DNA from: Streptomyces bauhiniae
Lineage (GTDB): Bacteria; Actinomycetota; Actinomycetes; Streptomycetales; Streptomycetaceae
Length of the DNA: 64,000 nt
Direction of reading: 5' to 3'
Assembly (NCBI RefSeq): GCF_004784475.1
Contig: NZ_SRRT01000007.1
Location: 310,001-374,000, forward strand
The notes below the pieces were generated by a model. It was not told where the DNA came from. It did not search any database and was given only the letters and a program-made list of their open reading frames with translations. Shown here one piece after another: positions 1-7,482 of this stretch. Each line of letters opens with the position of its first letter. Within the stretch, counting starts at the first letter, position 1. A program made the translations under genes and the position numbers.

Positions 1-1
1 C

Positions 2-24
2 GCTTCAGTATGAACGTATGAAGC
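2..24. promoter_or_regulatory. Inverted repeat at the left edge, possible operator
   Basis: GCTTCA and TGAAGC flank an 11-base centre that itself carries two TATGAA direct repeats. It lies about 90 bp upstream of the DUF2530 gene and at the window edge, so it could belong to a divergent gene outside the window. A MarR-type regulator is often found near DUF2530 genes in Streptomyces, but that is inference. Confidence 0.25.
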
Positions 25-103
25 CTAGATCGCTATCTCCGCGCGTAGATATTCACCGAATGTCCGTGGGGCAGCGGGCTGCCGGGCGTGGCGTGGTGCC
101 TCG

Positions 104-109
104 TAAGCT
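104..109 (+). promoter_or_regulatory. -10 hexamer TAAGCT for a leaderless DUF2530 transcript
   Basis: TAAGCT ends 6 bp before the ATG at 116. This places the transcription start at or next to the start codon. No Shine-Dalgarno sequence is present. Confidence 0.5.
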
Positions 110-115
110 GTGCCC

Positions 116-385
116 ATGACGAAGTGGACCCCCAAGCACGAAGCGCCGGAGCCCCTGGAGGGGCCCGTGGTCGCCACCATCACCGGCGGCACGATCGTGT
201 GGTTCGTCCTCTTCCTGGTCCAGCTCCCCTTCTACGGCTGGTTCGAGGACCACGGCCATCTGTGGTGGGTGTGGACCTGTCTGGCCGGGGCCGGTCTCGG
301 CCTGATCGGCATCTGGTACGTGCGCGGGCGGGACGCCGCTATCAAGCGGGCGGCGGCCGAGCGGGAGACCGTCCCCGCCGAGTGA
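116..385 (+). CDS. DUF2530 family small membrane protein
   Basis: This 89-residue protein is recognised as a DUF2530 member from its N-terminal TKWTPKHEAPEPLEGP and the aromatic WFVLFLVQLPFYGWF segment. Two hydrophobic segments, at about residues 21-36 and 49-65, make it a likely two-pass inner membrane protein with a charged C-terminal tail. Its function is unknown. A GTG six bases upstream is in frame, but the ATG at 116 sits exactly where a leaderless transcript from the TAAGCT hexamer would begin, so it is preferred. The next gene on this strand starts 150 bp later. Confidence 0.8.
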   Translation: MTKWTPKHEAPEPLEGPVVATITGGTIVWFVLFLVQLPFYGWFEDHGHLWWVWTCLAGAGLGLIGIWYVRGRDAAIKRAAAERETVPAE

Positions 386-454
386 CCTCCGGGTCGTGCG
401 GGACCCCTGGACGGAATGCGGATTCCGTGTTGTCATGCCCACTGCTGTCCGATG

Positions 455-487
455 ACAACGTTGTTTTCGCACGCTGAAAACGTTGCC
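455..487 (+). promoter_or_regulatory. Paired AACGTT palindromes upstream of the GH92 gene
   Basis: ACAACGTTGT at 455-464 is a perfect 10-bp palindrome, and GAAAACGTTGCC at 476-487 repeats the AACGTT core exactly 22 bp further on. Two CG-centred palindromes two helical turns apart are typical of LacI-type or other dimeric repressor operators in front of sugar-catabolic genes. The regulator is not identifiable here. The only LacI gene in the window, at 47-48 kb, has a different candidate site. Confidence 0.4.
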
Positions 488-535
488 TTGAACCACCCCT
501 GAGCACGTCCGGCCCACCACCTCAGAGGTTTCTGC

Positions 536-2851
536 ATGACATGGACACGGCATATCGGTCGCTTCATGGCCGGGACACTGGCGGCGACCGCGCTGCTGGC
601 CACCCCCGCCCACGCGCAGACCGACCCGCCCGCCCGGCTGACCGACCTCGTCAACCCGTTCATCGGCACCCAGAACGAGGGCAACACCTACCCCGGCGCG
701 GCGGTGCCGTTCGGCATGGTGCAGCTCTCCCCCGACACCGGCCACAACACCGGCTACGACTACGCCCAGGACCACATCCGGGGCTTTTCCCTGGTCCACC
801 TCTCCGGCGTCGGCTGCGGCCTCGGCGGTGACCTCCCGGTGCTGCCCACCACGGGCGACGTCACCACCACCGACTACGCGAAGTACGCGGCGAAGTTCAG
901 CCACGACGACGAGTCCGCGAGCCCCGGCTACTACCGGGTCGGCCTGGACTCCGGCATCGAGGCCGAGCTGACCGCGACCGCCCGCACCGGTGTGCAGCGC
1001 TACACCTTCCCGGCCACCGACAAGGCCAACGTCCTGCTCAACGCGGGCCAGTCGCTGCACACCAAGGTCGCCACCGAGGTCGAGATCCTGGACGACCACA
1101 CCGTGCGCACCAGGCTCACCGGCCGCGGCTTCTGCCAGGACACGGTCCCCTACACGCTCTACACGATCACTCGTTTCGACCGCCCCTTCACCGCCCACGG
1201 CACCTGGACCGGGGCAGCCGTCACCGACGGCGCGAAGACCGGCGCGGACGGCGCCTACCTGCGGTTCGACACCCGCAAGGACCGCACGGTCGAGGCCACC
1301 ACCGCGCTGTCCTACGTGGACGCGCGGGGCGCGCTCGGCAATCTGCGCGCCGAGGGCGGCCGCTCCTTCGACGCGGTGCGCGGCGCGGCCCAGCGGGCCT
1401 GGGAGGACCGGCTGGACGACGTACGGGCGCGCGGCGGGAGCGACACGCTGCGCCGGACCTTCTACTCCTCGCTGTACCGGTCGTTCCTCGCGCCGAACAT
1501 CGGCAGCGACACCGACGGCCGCTACACCGGCTGGGACCAGAAGATCCACCGCACCCAGGGGTTCACCTACTACCAGAACTGGTCGCTGTGGGACACCTAC
1601 CGCACCCAGTCCCAGTTGCTCTCGCTGCTCGCGCCGCGTGAGGCGCGGGACATGGCGATCTCGGTGATCCGGATCGACGAGGAGAGCGGCTGGCTGCCCA
1701 AGTGGGGCTACGGCACGGTCGAGACCAACATCATGACCGGCGACCCGGTCACGCCGTTCCTCACCAACGCCTACCAGCAGGGGTTGCTGCACGGCTGGGA
1801 GGAGCGGGCGTACAAGGCGCTGAAGAAGAACGCGGACGGCGTGCCGCCCGCCGACTCGCCGGCCGTGGGCCGGGAGGCCAACCGGGAGTACCTCACCGAC
1901 GGCTTCGCCCCGTACGTGAAGGACCGCCCGCACGCCAAGCCCGGCGACTCGGACTACGACCACGGGGCGTCGGCCACGCTGGAGTACGCGCTGTCGGACG
2001 CGATGCTGTCCCGGATGGCCCGCGACCTCGGGCACCGCGCGGACGCGGACCGGTATGCGGCGCGGGCGCAGAACTACCGGAAGATCTTCGACCCCTCGAC
2101 CGGGTTCTTCCGCGCCCGTGACGCCTCCGGCGCCTTCACCGGTCCCGCCGACCCGGCGAAGAGCGAGGGCTTCCACGAGGGCACGTCCTGGCAGTACCAG
2201 TGGCTGGTGCCGCAGGACCTCCCCGGCATGGTGGACCTGATCGGCGGCACGCAGGCGGCCAACGACCGGCTCGACTCCTTCTTCGCCTACGGCCAGTTGA
2301 CCGAGGACCCGGCGAAGACCGCCCGCGAGGTGTGGGTGAACGGGCCGTACGACTACTACAACGCGGACAAGTACAACCCGCAGAACGAGCCCGACCTGAT
2401 CGCGCCCTACACCTACCTGTCCACCGGGCAGCCGTGGAAGACCACCGACGTGGTGCACGCCGCGTTGACCCTGTTCACGGACGGGCCGACCGGGATGACC
2501 GGCAACGACGACCTGGGCACGATGTCCGCCTGGAACGTGCTCTCCTCCATCGGCGTCTTCCCGGTCCAGCCCGGCTACGACACCTGGGGCCTGTCCACCC
2601 CCGTCTTCGACCGCGTCGACCTCACCCTGGACCGCCGTTACTACCCGCACGGCGCGCTCACCATCACCGCGCCGGGCACCTCGGCGGACACCCGCTATGT
2701 GCAGTCGGCGCGGCTGGACGGCGCCGCGTACGGGCGGACGTATCTGACCACCGGGGAACTGCGGACGCACCGTTCGCTGTCCTTCACGGTCGGGTCGACG
2801 CCCTCCTCCTGGGGCACGGGGGCCGACGCGGGGCCGCCGGCGCTGGGCTGA
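536..2851 (+). CDS. Secreted GH92 alpha-mannosidase
   Basis: The 771-residue protein has a Sec-type signal peptide ending in AHA-Q near residue 28, so it acts outside the cell. Family GH92 is recognised by NPFIGTQNEGNTYPGA near the mature N-terminus, GFSLVHLSGVGC, and the C-terminal block containing NEPDLIAPYTY and GNDDLGTMSAW, which carries the conserved acidic residues. GH92 enzymes are calcium-dependent exo-alpha-mannosidases acting on N-glycan, yeast mannan or similar mannosides. No carbohydrate-binding module is evident, so it is the catalytic domain only. It stands alone, with paired palindromes upstream and a strong terminator downstream. Linkage specificity cannot be read from the sequence. 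Confidence 0.92.
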   Translation: MTWTRHIGRFMAGTLAATALLATPAHAQTDPPARLTDLVNPFIGTQNEGNTYPGAAVPFGMVQLSPDTGHNTGYDYAQDHIRGFSLVHLSGVGCGLGGDLPVLPTTGDVTTTDYAKYAAKFSHDDESASPGYYRVGLDSGIEAELTATARTGVQRYTFPATDKANVLLNAGQSLHTKVATEVEILDDHTVRTRLTGRGFCQDTVPYTLYTITRFDRPFTAHGTWTGAAVTDGAKTGADGAYLRFDTRKDRTVEATTALSYVDARGALGNLRAEGGRSFDAVRGAAQRAWEDRLDDVRARGGSDTLRRTFYSSLYRSFLAPNIGSDTDGRYTGWDQKIHRTQGFTYYQNWSLWDTYRTQSQLLSLLAPREARDMAISVIRIDEESGWLPKWGYGTVETNIMTGDPVTPFLTNAYQQGLLHGWEERAYKALKKNADGVPPADSPAVGREANREYLTDGFAPYVKDRPHAKPGDSDYDHGASATLEYALSDAMLSRMARDLGHRADADRYAARAQNYRKIFDPSTGFFRARDASGAFTGPADPAKSEGFHEGTSWQYQWLVPQDLPGMVDLIGGTQAANDRLDSFFAYGQLTEDPAKTAREVWVNGPYDYYNADKYNPQNEPDLIAPYTYLSTGQPWKTTDVVHAALTLFTDGPTGMTGNDDLGTMSAWNVLSSIGVFPVQPGYDTWGLSTPVFDRVDLTLDRRYYPHGALTITAPGTSADTRYVQSARLDGAAYGRTYLTTGELRTHRSLSFTVGSTPSSWGTGADAGPPALG

Positions 2852-2854
2852 TCC

Positions 2855-2906
2855 GGGCTTGATCAGGGGCTGGCTCCGGGGCCTGCTCCGGGGCTTGATC
2901 AGGGGC
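2855..2906. repeat. Short direct repeat after the GH92 gene
   Basis: GGGCTTGATCAGGGGC occurs at 2855-2870 and again at 2891-2906, with a GGCTCCGGGGCCTGCTCC spacer. The second copy runs into the terminator stem. It is probably a local duplication without function. Confidence 0.5.
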
Positions 2907-2935
2907 GCCCCCGAGACCTCCTCGGGGGCGCCCCT
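2901..2935 (+). terminator. Strong hairpin terminator after the GH92 gene
   Basis: AGGGGCGCCCCCGAG and its exact reverse complement CTCGGGGGCGCCCCT form a 15-bp perfect stem with a 5-base loop, 50 bp after the GH92 stop. There is no T-tract, as is usual for Streptomyces terminators. Confidence 0.8.
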
Positions 2936-2987
2936 GGCGTTACCCGGAGATCGGTCCGCCCGGCAGGTGAAGCGGGGATTCCGCACG

Positions 2988-2993
2988 TAACGT
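2988..2993 (+). promoter_or_regulatory. -10 hexamer TAACGT for a leaderless P-type ATPase transcript
   Basis: TAACGT ends 7 bp before the ATG at 3001, and no ribosome-binding site is present. This is consistent with transcription starting at the A of the start codon. Confidence 0.5.
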
Positions 2994-3000
2994 CGGATGC

Positions 3001-5403
3001 ATGACGAATGTCGACGCGGGTGCCGGACTGGACCCCGTGCACCCGGTCGCGCCGCCCACCACGGGGCCGGCGGGCCTGACCCGCGCCGAGGTCGCGGAGC
3101 GGGTGGCACGGGGGGAGGTCAACGACGTCCCGGTGCGCAGCAGCCGCTCGCTGGGCGAGATCGTGCGGGCGAACGTGTTCACCCGGTTCAACGCGATCAT
3201 CGGTGTGCTGTGGGTGGTGACGCTGTTCGTCGCGCCGATCCAGGACAGCCTGTTCGGGTTCGTGATCCTCGCCAACACCGGGATCGGGATCGTGCAGGAG
3301 TGGCGGGCGAAGAAGACGCTGGACTCGCTCGCGGTGATCGGGGAGGCCCGGCCGACCGTGCGCCGGGACGGCAGCGCGGTGCAGGTGCCGACCAGCGGGA
3401 TCGTGCTGGGCGACCTGGTGGAGATCGGGCCCGGCGACAAGATCGTGGTGGACGGGGTGTGCGCCGAGGCCGACGGTCTGGAGGTGGACGAGTCCCTGCT
3501 GACCGGCGAGGCCGACCCGGTGGTCAAGCACCCCGGCGAGCCGGTGATGTCGGGCAGCTTCGTGGTCGCGGGCGGCGGGGCCTTCCAGGCGACCAAGGTG
3601 GGCCGGGAGGCGTACGCGGCCCAACTGGCCGAGGAGGCGTCCCGGTTCACGCTGGTCCACTCCGAGCTGCGGTCCGGGATCTCCACGATCCTGAAGTACG
3701 TGACCTGGATGATGGTCCCGGCCGCGCTCGGCCTGGTCGTCACCCAGCTCGTGGTCAAGAGCAACGACTTCAAGGGCTCGGTGGCCCGGACCATCGGCGG
3801 GATCATCCCGATGGTCCCGGAGGGGCTGGTGCTGCTGACCTCGGTGGCCTTCGCCATCGGGGTGATCCGGCTCGGGCGCAAGCAGTGCCTGGTGCAGGAG
3901 TTGCCCGCGATCGAGGGCCTGGCCCGGGTGGACACCGTCTGCCTGGACAAGACCGGCACGCTCACCGAGGGCGGCATGGACGTGACCGGCCTGAAACCGC
4001 TCGACGGGGCCGACGAGGGCCGGGTGCGGGAGGTGCTGGCCGCGCTCGGGGCGTCCGATCCGCGTCCCAACGCCTCGCTCCAGGCCATCATCGACGCCTA
4101 TCCGGACGGCCACGGCGGAGACCGGCGCCCGGTGAGCACGCTGCCGTTCTCCTCGGCCCGCAAGTACAGCGGGGCCGCGTTCGAGGAGGGGGACGGCAAG
4201 GTCGCCGGGTGGCTGCTGGGCGCCCCCGATGTGCTGCTCGCCCCCGACGACCCCGCGCTGGCGGAGACCGGCCGGCTGAACGAACAGGGGCTGCGGGTGC
4301 TGCTGCTGGCCCGCGCCGCCCGTGACCTGGACGGTCCCGACCCTGCGCGCGGGGCCCGGCCCGTGGCGCTGGTGGTGCTGGAGCAACGGCTGCGCCCGGA
4401 CGCGGCGGAGACCCTGCGCTACTTCGCCGACCAGGACGTCCGGGCCAAGGTGATCTCCGGGGACAACGCGGTGTCGGTCGGCGCGGTCGCGCACAAGCTG
4501 GGGCTGTCCGGCAAGGCGGTGGACGCGCGGAGGCTGCCCGCCGATCCGGCCGACCTGGCCAAGGCGGTGGACCGGGCCACGGTGTTCGGGCGGGTCACCC
4601 CGCAGCAGAAGCGGGAGATGGTCGGCGCGCTCCAGTCGGAGGGCCGCACCGTGGCGATGACCGGCGACGGGGTGAACGACGTACTGGCCCTGAAGGACGC
4701 CGACATCGGCGTCTCGATGGGCTCGGGCTCGGAGGCCACGCGCGCGGTGGCGCAGATCGTGCTGCTGAACAACAGCTTCGCCACGCTGCCCTCGGTGGTC
4801 GCGGAGGGCCGCCGGGTGATCGGCAACATCACGCGGGTGGCGACGCTGTTCCTGGTGAAGACGGTGTACTCGGTGCTGCTGGCGCTGCTGGTGGTGTGCT
4901 GGCAGGTGGAGTACCCGTTCCTGCCCCGGCATCTGACGCTGCTGTCCACGCTCACCATCGGCGTCCCGGCGTTCTTCCTGGCGCTGGCGCCGAACAAGGA
5001 ACGGGCGCGGCCGCACTTCGTGCGCCGGGTGATGCGGTACTCGATACCGGGCGGGCTGCTGGCCGGGGTGGCGACCTTCGTGACGTATCTGCTGGCCCGG
5101 CACCACTACTCGGGTGCGGGCGCGCTGTCCGCCGAGACCAGCGCGGCCACCCTGACCCTGTTCCTGATATCGATGTGGGTCCTCGCCATCGTCGCCCGCC
5201 CCTACACCTGGTGGCGGGTGGCCCTGGTGGCCGCGATGGGCGTCGCCTTCCTCTTCGTCCTGACCGTCCCCTGGCTCCAGGACTTCTTCGCCCTGCGCCT
5301 GGTCGGCAACGTCATGCCGTGGACGGCGGTCGGAGTGGCGGTGGTGGCGGCGGCCGCCCTGGAACTCGTGTGGAGATGGGTCGGCCGCCGCTTCCCGGTG
5401 TGA
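3001..5403 (+). CDS. P-type ATPase, CtpE-like cation transporter
   Basis: The 800-residue protein has the full P-type ATPase architecture. It has an actuator domain with LTGEAD, a PMVPEGLVLL transmembrane motif, phosphorylation motif DKTGTLTE with aspartate 316, and hinge motif GDGVNDVLALKDADIG, followed by a C-terminal bundle of membrane helices. There is no N-terminal metal-binding domain and no CPC motif, so it is not a heavy-metal P1B pump. The PEGL motif, size and overall sequence resemble mycobacterial CtpE, reported to transport calcium. The ion is therefore inferred to be Ca2+ or Mg2+. Its stop lies only 20 bp from the stop of the convergent downstream gene. Confidence 0.9.
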   Translation: MTNVDAGAGLDPVHPVAPPTTGPAGLTRAEVAERVARGEVNDVPVRSSRSLGEIVRANVFTRFNAIIGVLWVVTLFVAPIQDSLFGFVILANTGIGIVQEWRAKKTLDSLAVIGEARPTVRRDGSAVQVPTSGIVLGDLVEIGPGDKIVVDGVCAEADGLEVDESLLTGEADPVVKHPGEPVMSGSFVVAGGGAFQATKVGREAYAAQLAEEASRFTLVHSELRSGISTILKYVTWMMVPAALGLVVTQLVVKSNDFKGSVARTIGGIIPMVPEGLVLLTSVAFAIGVIRLGRKQCLVQELPAIEGLARVDTVCLDKTGTLTEGGMDVTGLKPLDGADEGRVREVLAALGASDPRPNASLQAIIDAYPDGHGGDRRPVSTLPFSSARKYSGAAFEEGDGKVAGWLLGAPDVLLAPDDPALAETGRLNEQGLRVLLLARAARDLDGPDPARGARPVALVVLEQRLRPDAAETLRYFADQDVRAKVISGDNAVSVGAVAHKLGLSGKAVDARRLPADPADLAKAVDRATVFGRVTPQQKREMVGALQSEGRTVAMTGDGVNDVLALKDADIGVSMGSGSEATRAVAQIVLLNNSFATLPSVVAEGRRVIGNITRVATLFLVKTVYSVLLALLVVCWQVEYPFLPRHLTLLSTLTIGVPAFFLALAPNKERARPHFVRRVMRYSIPGGLLAGVATFVTYLLARHHYSGAGALSAETSAATLTLFLISMWVLAIVARPYTWWRVALVAAMGVAFLFVLTVPWLQDFFALRLVGNVMPWTAVGVAVVAAAALELVWRWVGRRFPV

Positions 5404-5423
5404 GGGGCACCCCACGGTGGGAG

Positions 5424-6248
5424 TTACTGCACGTCCACCGCGTCGCCGCCGGAGGTGACGGCGGCCGTGGTGGAGACGCCGGCGTAGACGTAGCGGAAGG
5501 CGCCGTCGACCGAGGCGGTGACGGTGGTCTTCAGCTTGCCGTTGGCGTCCGTCTTGACGGTCTTGAGGGTGCTCCAGGTGGTGGAGCCCTTCTTGGCGAA
5601 CTGGAGCTGCACGGACTGCGCCCCGTAGCCGTAGTACTTGTTGTAGTCCCAGCTCGCGCGGGTCAGGGTGCCGGTGACCGTGATGGTCTTGCCCTTCTTG
5701 ACCGGCTCGGGGGAGGCGTCGGTGGTGAGCTTGGAGTAGCGCAGCAGGCTGGTGGTGCCCATGCCGCCCTGGTCCTTGAAGCCGATCTTGCTGTAGTCCG
5801 GCTTGGAGGGGTTCTGGCCGTTGAAGGCGGTCGCCTCGGCGGCCACGGACCACTTGCCGGCGTCGGCGGCGGTCAGGTCGCCCTCGGCCGGGTAGACGTC
5901 GATGGTTCCGGTGCAGGTCAGCGTGGTGCTGGTGGCGACCTTGCAGGTGGCGAAGTCGTCGCCCTCGACCGTGGCGGTCGGGTCGTCCAGCGAGCCCCGG
6001 TAGAGGTAGGCGTCGCTGAAGAAGTCGGCGGCGGTCGCCTTGACGTCGGCGCCGTGGGTCAGCGTGTACGAGTAGGTCGCGCTGACCTTGCTGGTGGTAC
6101 CGACCTTGATCGACGAGGCGATCTTCAGCTTCGAGAAGCTGACGTTCATCGTGTACGGCGTGGCCGGTGCGGCGTGCGCGGCCGGAGCGGCGAAGGCAGC
6201 GAGAGCCAGGGCGCCGGTGACGGCGGCCACGGTGGCACGTATGCGCAT
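5424..6248 (-). CDS. Secreted protein of unknown function, paralogue 1
   Basis: A 274-residue exported protein. The signal peptide (MRIRATVAAVTGALALAAFAAP, ending AHA near residue 26) is almost identical to that of the next gene, 6418-7332. The C-terminal part reads as an Ig-like beta-sandwich (PEPVKKGKTITVTGTLTRASWD, then a repeated KLKTTVTASVDGAFRY strand). The start at 6248 is preferred over an upstream ATG at 6368 because it opens the signal peptide and follows AGAGGGAA in the right place. No catalytic motif is visible. A cell-wall, surface or binding role is plausible but unproven. Confidence 0.8.
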   Translation of the reverse strand: MRIRATVAAVTGALALAAFAAPAAHAAPATPYTMNVSFSKLKIASSIKVGTTSKVSATYSYTLTHGADVKATAADFFSDAYLYRGSLDDPTATVEGDDFATCKVATSTTLTCTGTIDVYPAEGDLTAADAGKWSVAAEATAFNGQNPSKPDYSKIGFKDQGGMGTTSLLRYSKLTTDASPEPVKKGKTITVTGTLTRASWDYNKYYGYGAQSVQLQFAKKGSTTWSTLKTVKTDANGKLKTTVTASVDGAFRYVYAGVSTTAAVTSGGDAVDVQ

Positions 6249-6417
6249 GTGCGGTTCCCTCTGGGGGAGAAGTGATCGGTGAGTCGGTCGACTCGGGTGA
6301 TCAGATCCGTGAGGGGTCTTCCCGGTTGTACGGGCGGGGCGTTCCTCGACCGGAATTTGCCCACTCATTGCCTGGTCAAGGGCCCCGCCCGCACACCACT
6401 CACGCGTTACCGGCGAC

Positions 6418-7332
6418 TTACTTCACGTCGACGAAGTCGGCGGTGGAGTCGATCGCCGGGGTGGTCGAGGTGCCGGCGAAGCTGTACCGGAAGTAGCCGT
6501 CGGCGGACGCCTTGACGGTGGTCTTCAGGTTGCCCTTGGAGTCCGTCTTGACCGTCTTCAGCGTGGTGTAGGCGCTGGCGCCCTTCTTCTTGAACTGAAG
6601 CTTCACGGACTGCTGGGTGTAGCCGTGGTAGCGGGAGTCGTCCCAGTTGGCGCGCGTCAGGGCACCCGTGACCGTGATGGTCTTGCCCTCCTTCACCGGC
6701 TCCGGGGAGGCGTTGACCGTCTGGCGGGAGTACCGCTGGAGCTTGTTGGAGGCGGCCTTGTCCTTGACCGCGACGCCGATCTTGCTCGGGTCCTGCGGCT
6801 CGAACGGGTCCTGGCCGTTGAAGGCGACGGCGAAGGCCGCGGTCTTCCAGGTGGCCGCGTCCTCGTTGAAGAGGAAGATCGGGTCGATCTCGATGGTGGC
6901 CTTGCAGGACGCCACGGTCGCCGACGTCGCGGTGCAGACGGCCGCGTCACTGTCGATCTCGTTCTCGGCGTAGTCGAACGCCGTGCCCCGGTACAGCGCG
7001 AGGCCCGTGACGAAGTCGGGGGCGTCGATGTCGACGTCCACGCCGTGCGTCAGCGTGTAGGACACCGGCACCCGGACCAGGTTGGTGGTGCCGACGACGA
7101 TGTTCTTGCCGCTCTTCACGTTCACCTTCGAGAAGGTGACGTCCATGGTGTAGGGCGTGCCCTTGGCCTTGACGCCGAAGCCCTTGACGCCGTGGGAGGC
7201 GTGCAGGACCTTGCTCGCGGCCGACGCCTCGGAGGGAGCCACGGGGTGGGTGGCGGCGTGCGCGGCCGGGACGGCGAAGGCGGAGAGGGCCAGGGCGCCG
7301 GTCACGGCGGCCACTGAGGCGCGAATGCGCAT
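6418..7332 (-). CDS. Secreted protein of unknown function, paralogue 2
   Basis: A 304-residue tandem paralogue of the product of 5424-6248. It shares the signal peptide, the TPYTMDVTFSKV block, the FNGQDP segment and the C-terminal Ig-like domain (ASPEPVKEGKTITVTGALTRANW). It differs by an insertion of about 30 residues just after the signal peptide (HPVAPSEASAASKVLHASHG). The two genes have the same orientation with 169 bp between them, and each has its own GGGGAA-type ribosome-binding site. They are therefore likely separately transcribed and arose by duplication. Function is unknown. Confidence 0.8.
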   Translation of the reverse strand: MRIRASVAAVTGALALSAFAVPAAHAATHPVAPSEASAASKVLHASHGVKGFGVKAKGTPYTMDVTFSKVNVKSGKNIVVGTTNLVRVPVSYTLTHGVDVDIDAPDFVTGLALYRGTAFDYAENEIDSDAAVCTATSATVASCKATIEIDPIFLFNEDAATWKTAAFAVAFNGQDPFEPQDPSKIGVAVKDKAASNKLQRYSRQTVNASPEPVKEGKTITVTGALTRANWDDSRYHGYTQQSVKLQFKKKGASAYTTLKTVKTDSKGNLKTTVKASADGYFRYSFAGTSTTPAIDSTADFVDVK

Positions 7333-7367
7333 GTGCGTTCCCCTGCGTTGTGGAGGGTGAGACCCCC

Positions 7368-7401
7368 CTGAACGTGTGAGCCTGTTGGCTCACACGTTCA
7401 G
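7368..7401. terminator. Perfect 15-bp stem hairpin
   Basis: CTGAACGTGTGAGCC and its exact complement flank a TGTT loop. On the minus strand it lies 82 bp after the stop of the Hsp90-like gene and 36 bp before the start codon of the secreted paralogue 2. It may terminate the former, or act in the 5' region of the latter. Confidence 0.65.
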
Positions 7402-7482
7402 ACGTGCGATACGAGGGGACGGTTGTACGAAACTCGAAGATTCTGCGACCAATTGGTGAAGCCGCAGCTCACGGAGCGGAAG

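Noticed and set aside
2899..5853. Long minus-strand open frame opposite the P-type ATPase (984 codons)
   Set aside because: It is antisense to a clearly conserved gene, rich in Arg/His/Gly with no recognisable domain, and explained by the GC-rich third-codon pattern of the real gene.
6332..6390. GGGCGGGGC / GCCCCGCCC inverted repeat between the two secreted paralogues
   Set aside because: The 41-base loop is too large for a convincing terminator, and short GC repeats are expected by chance here.
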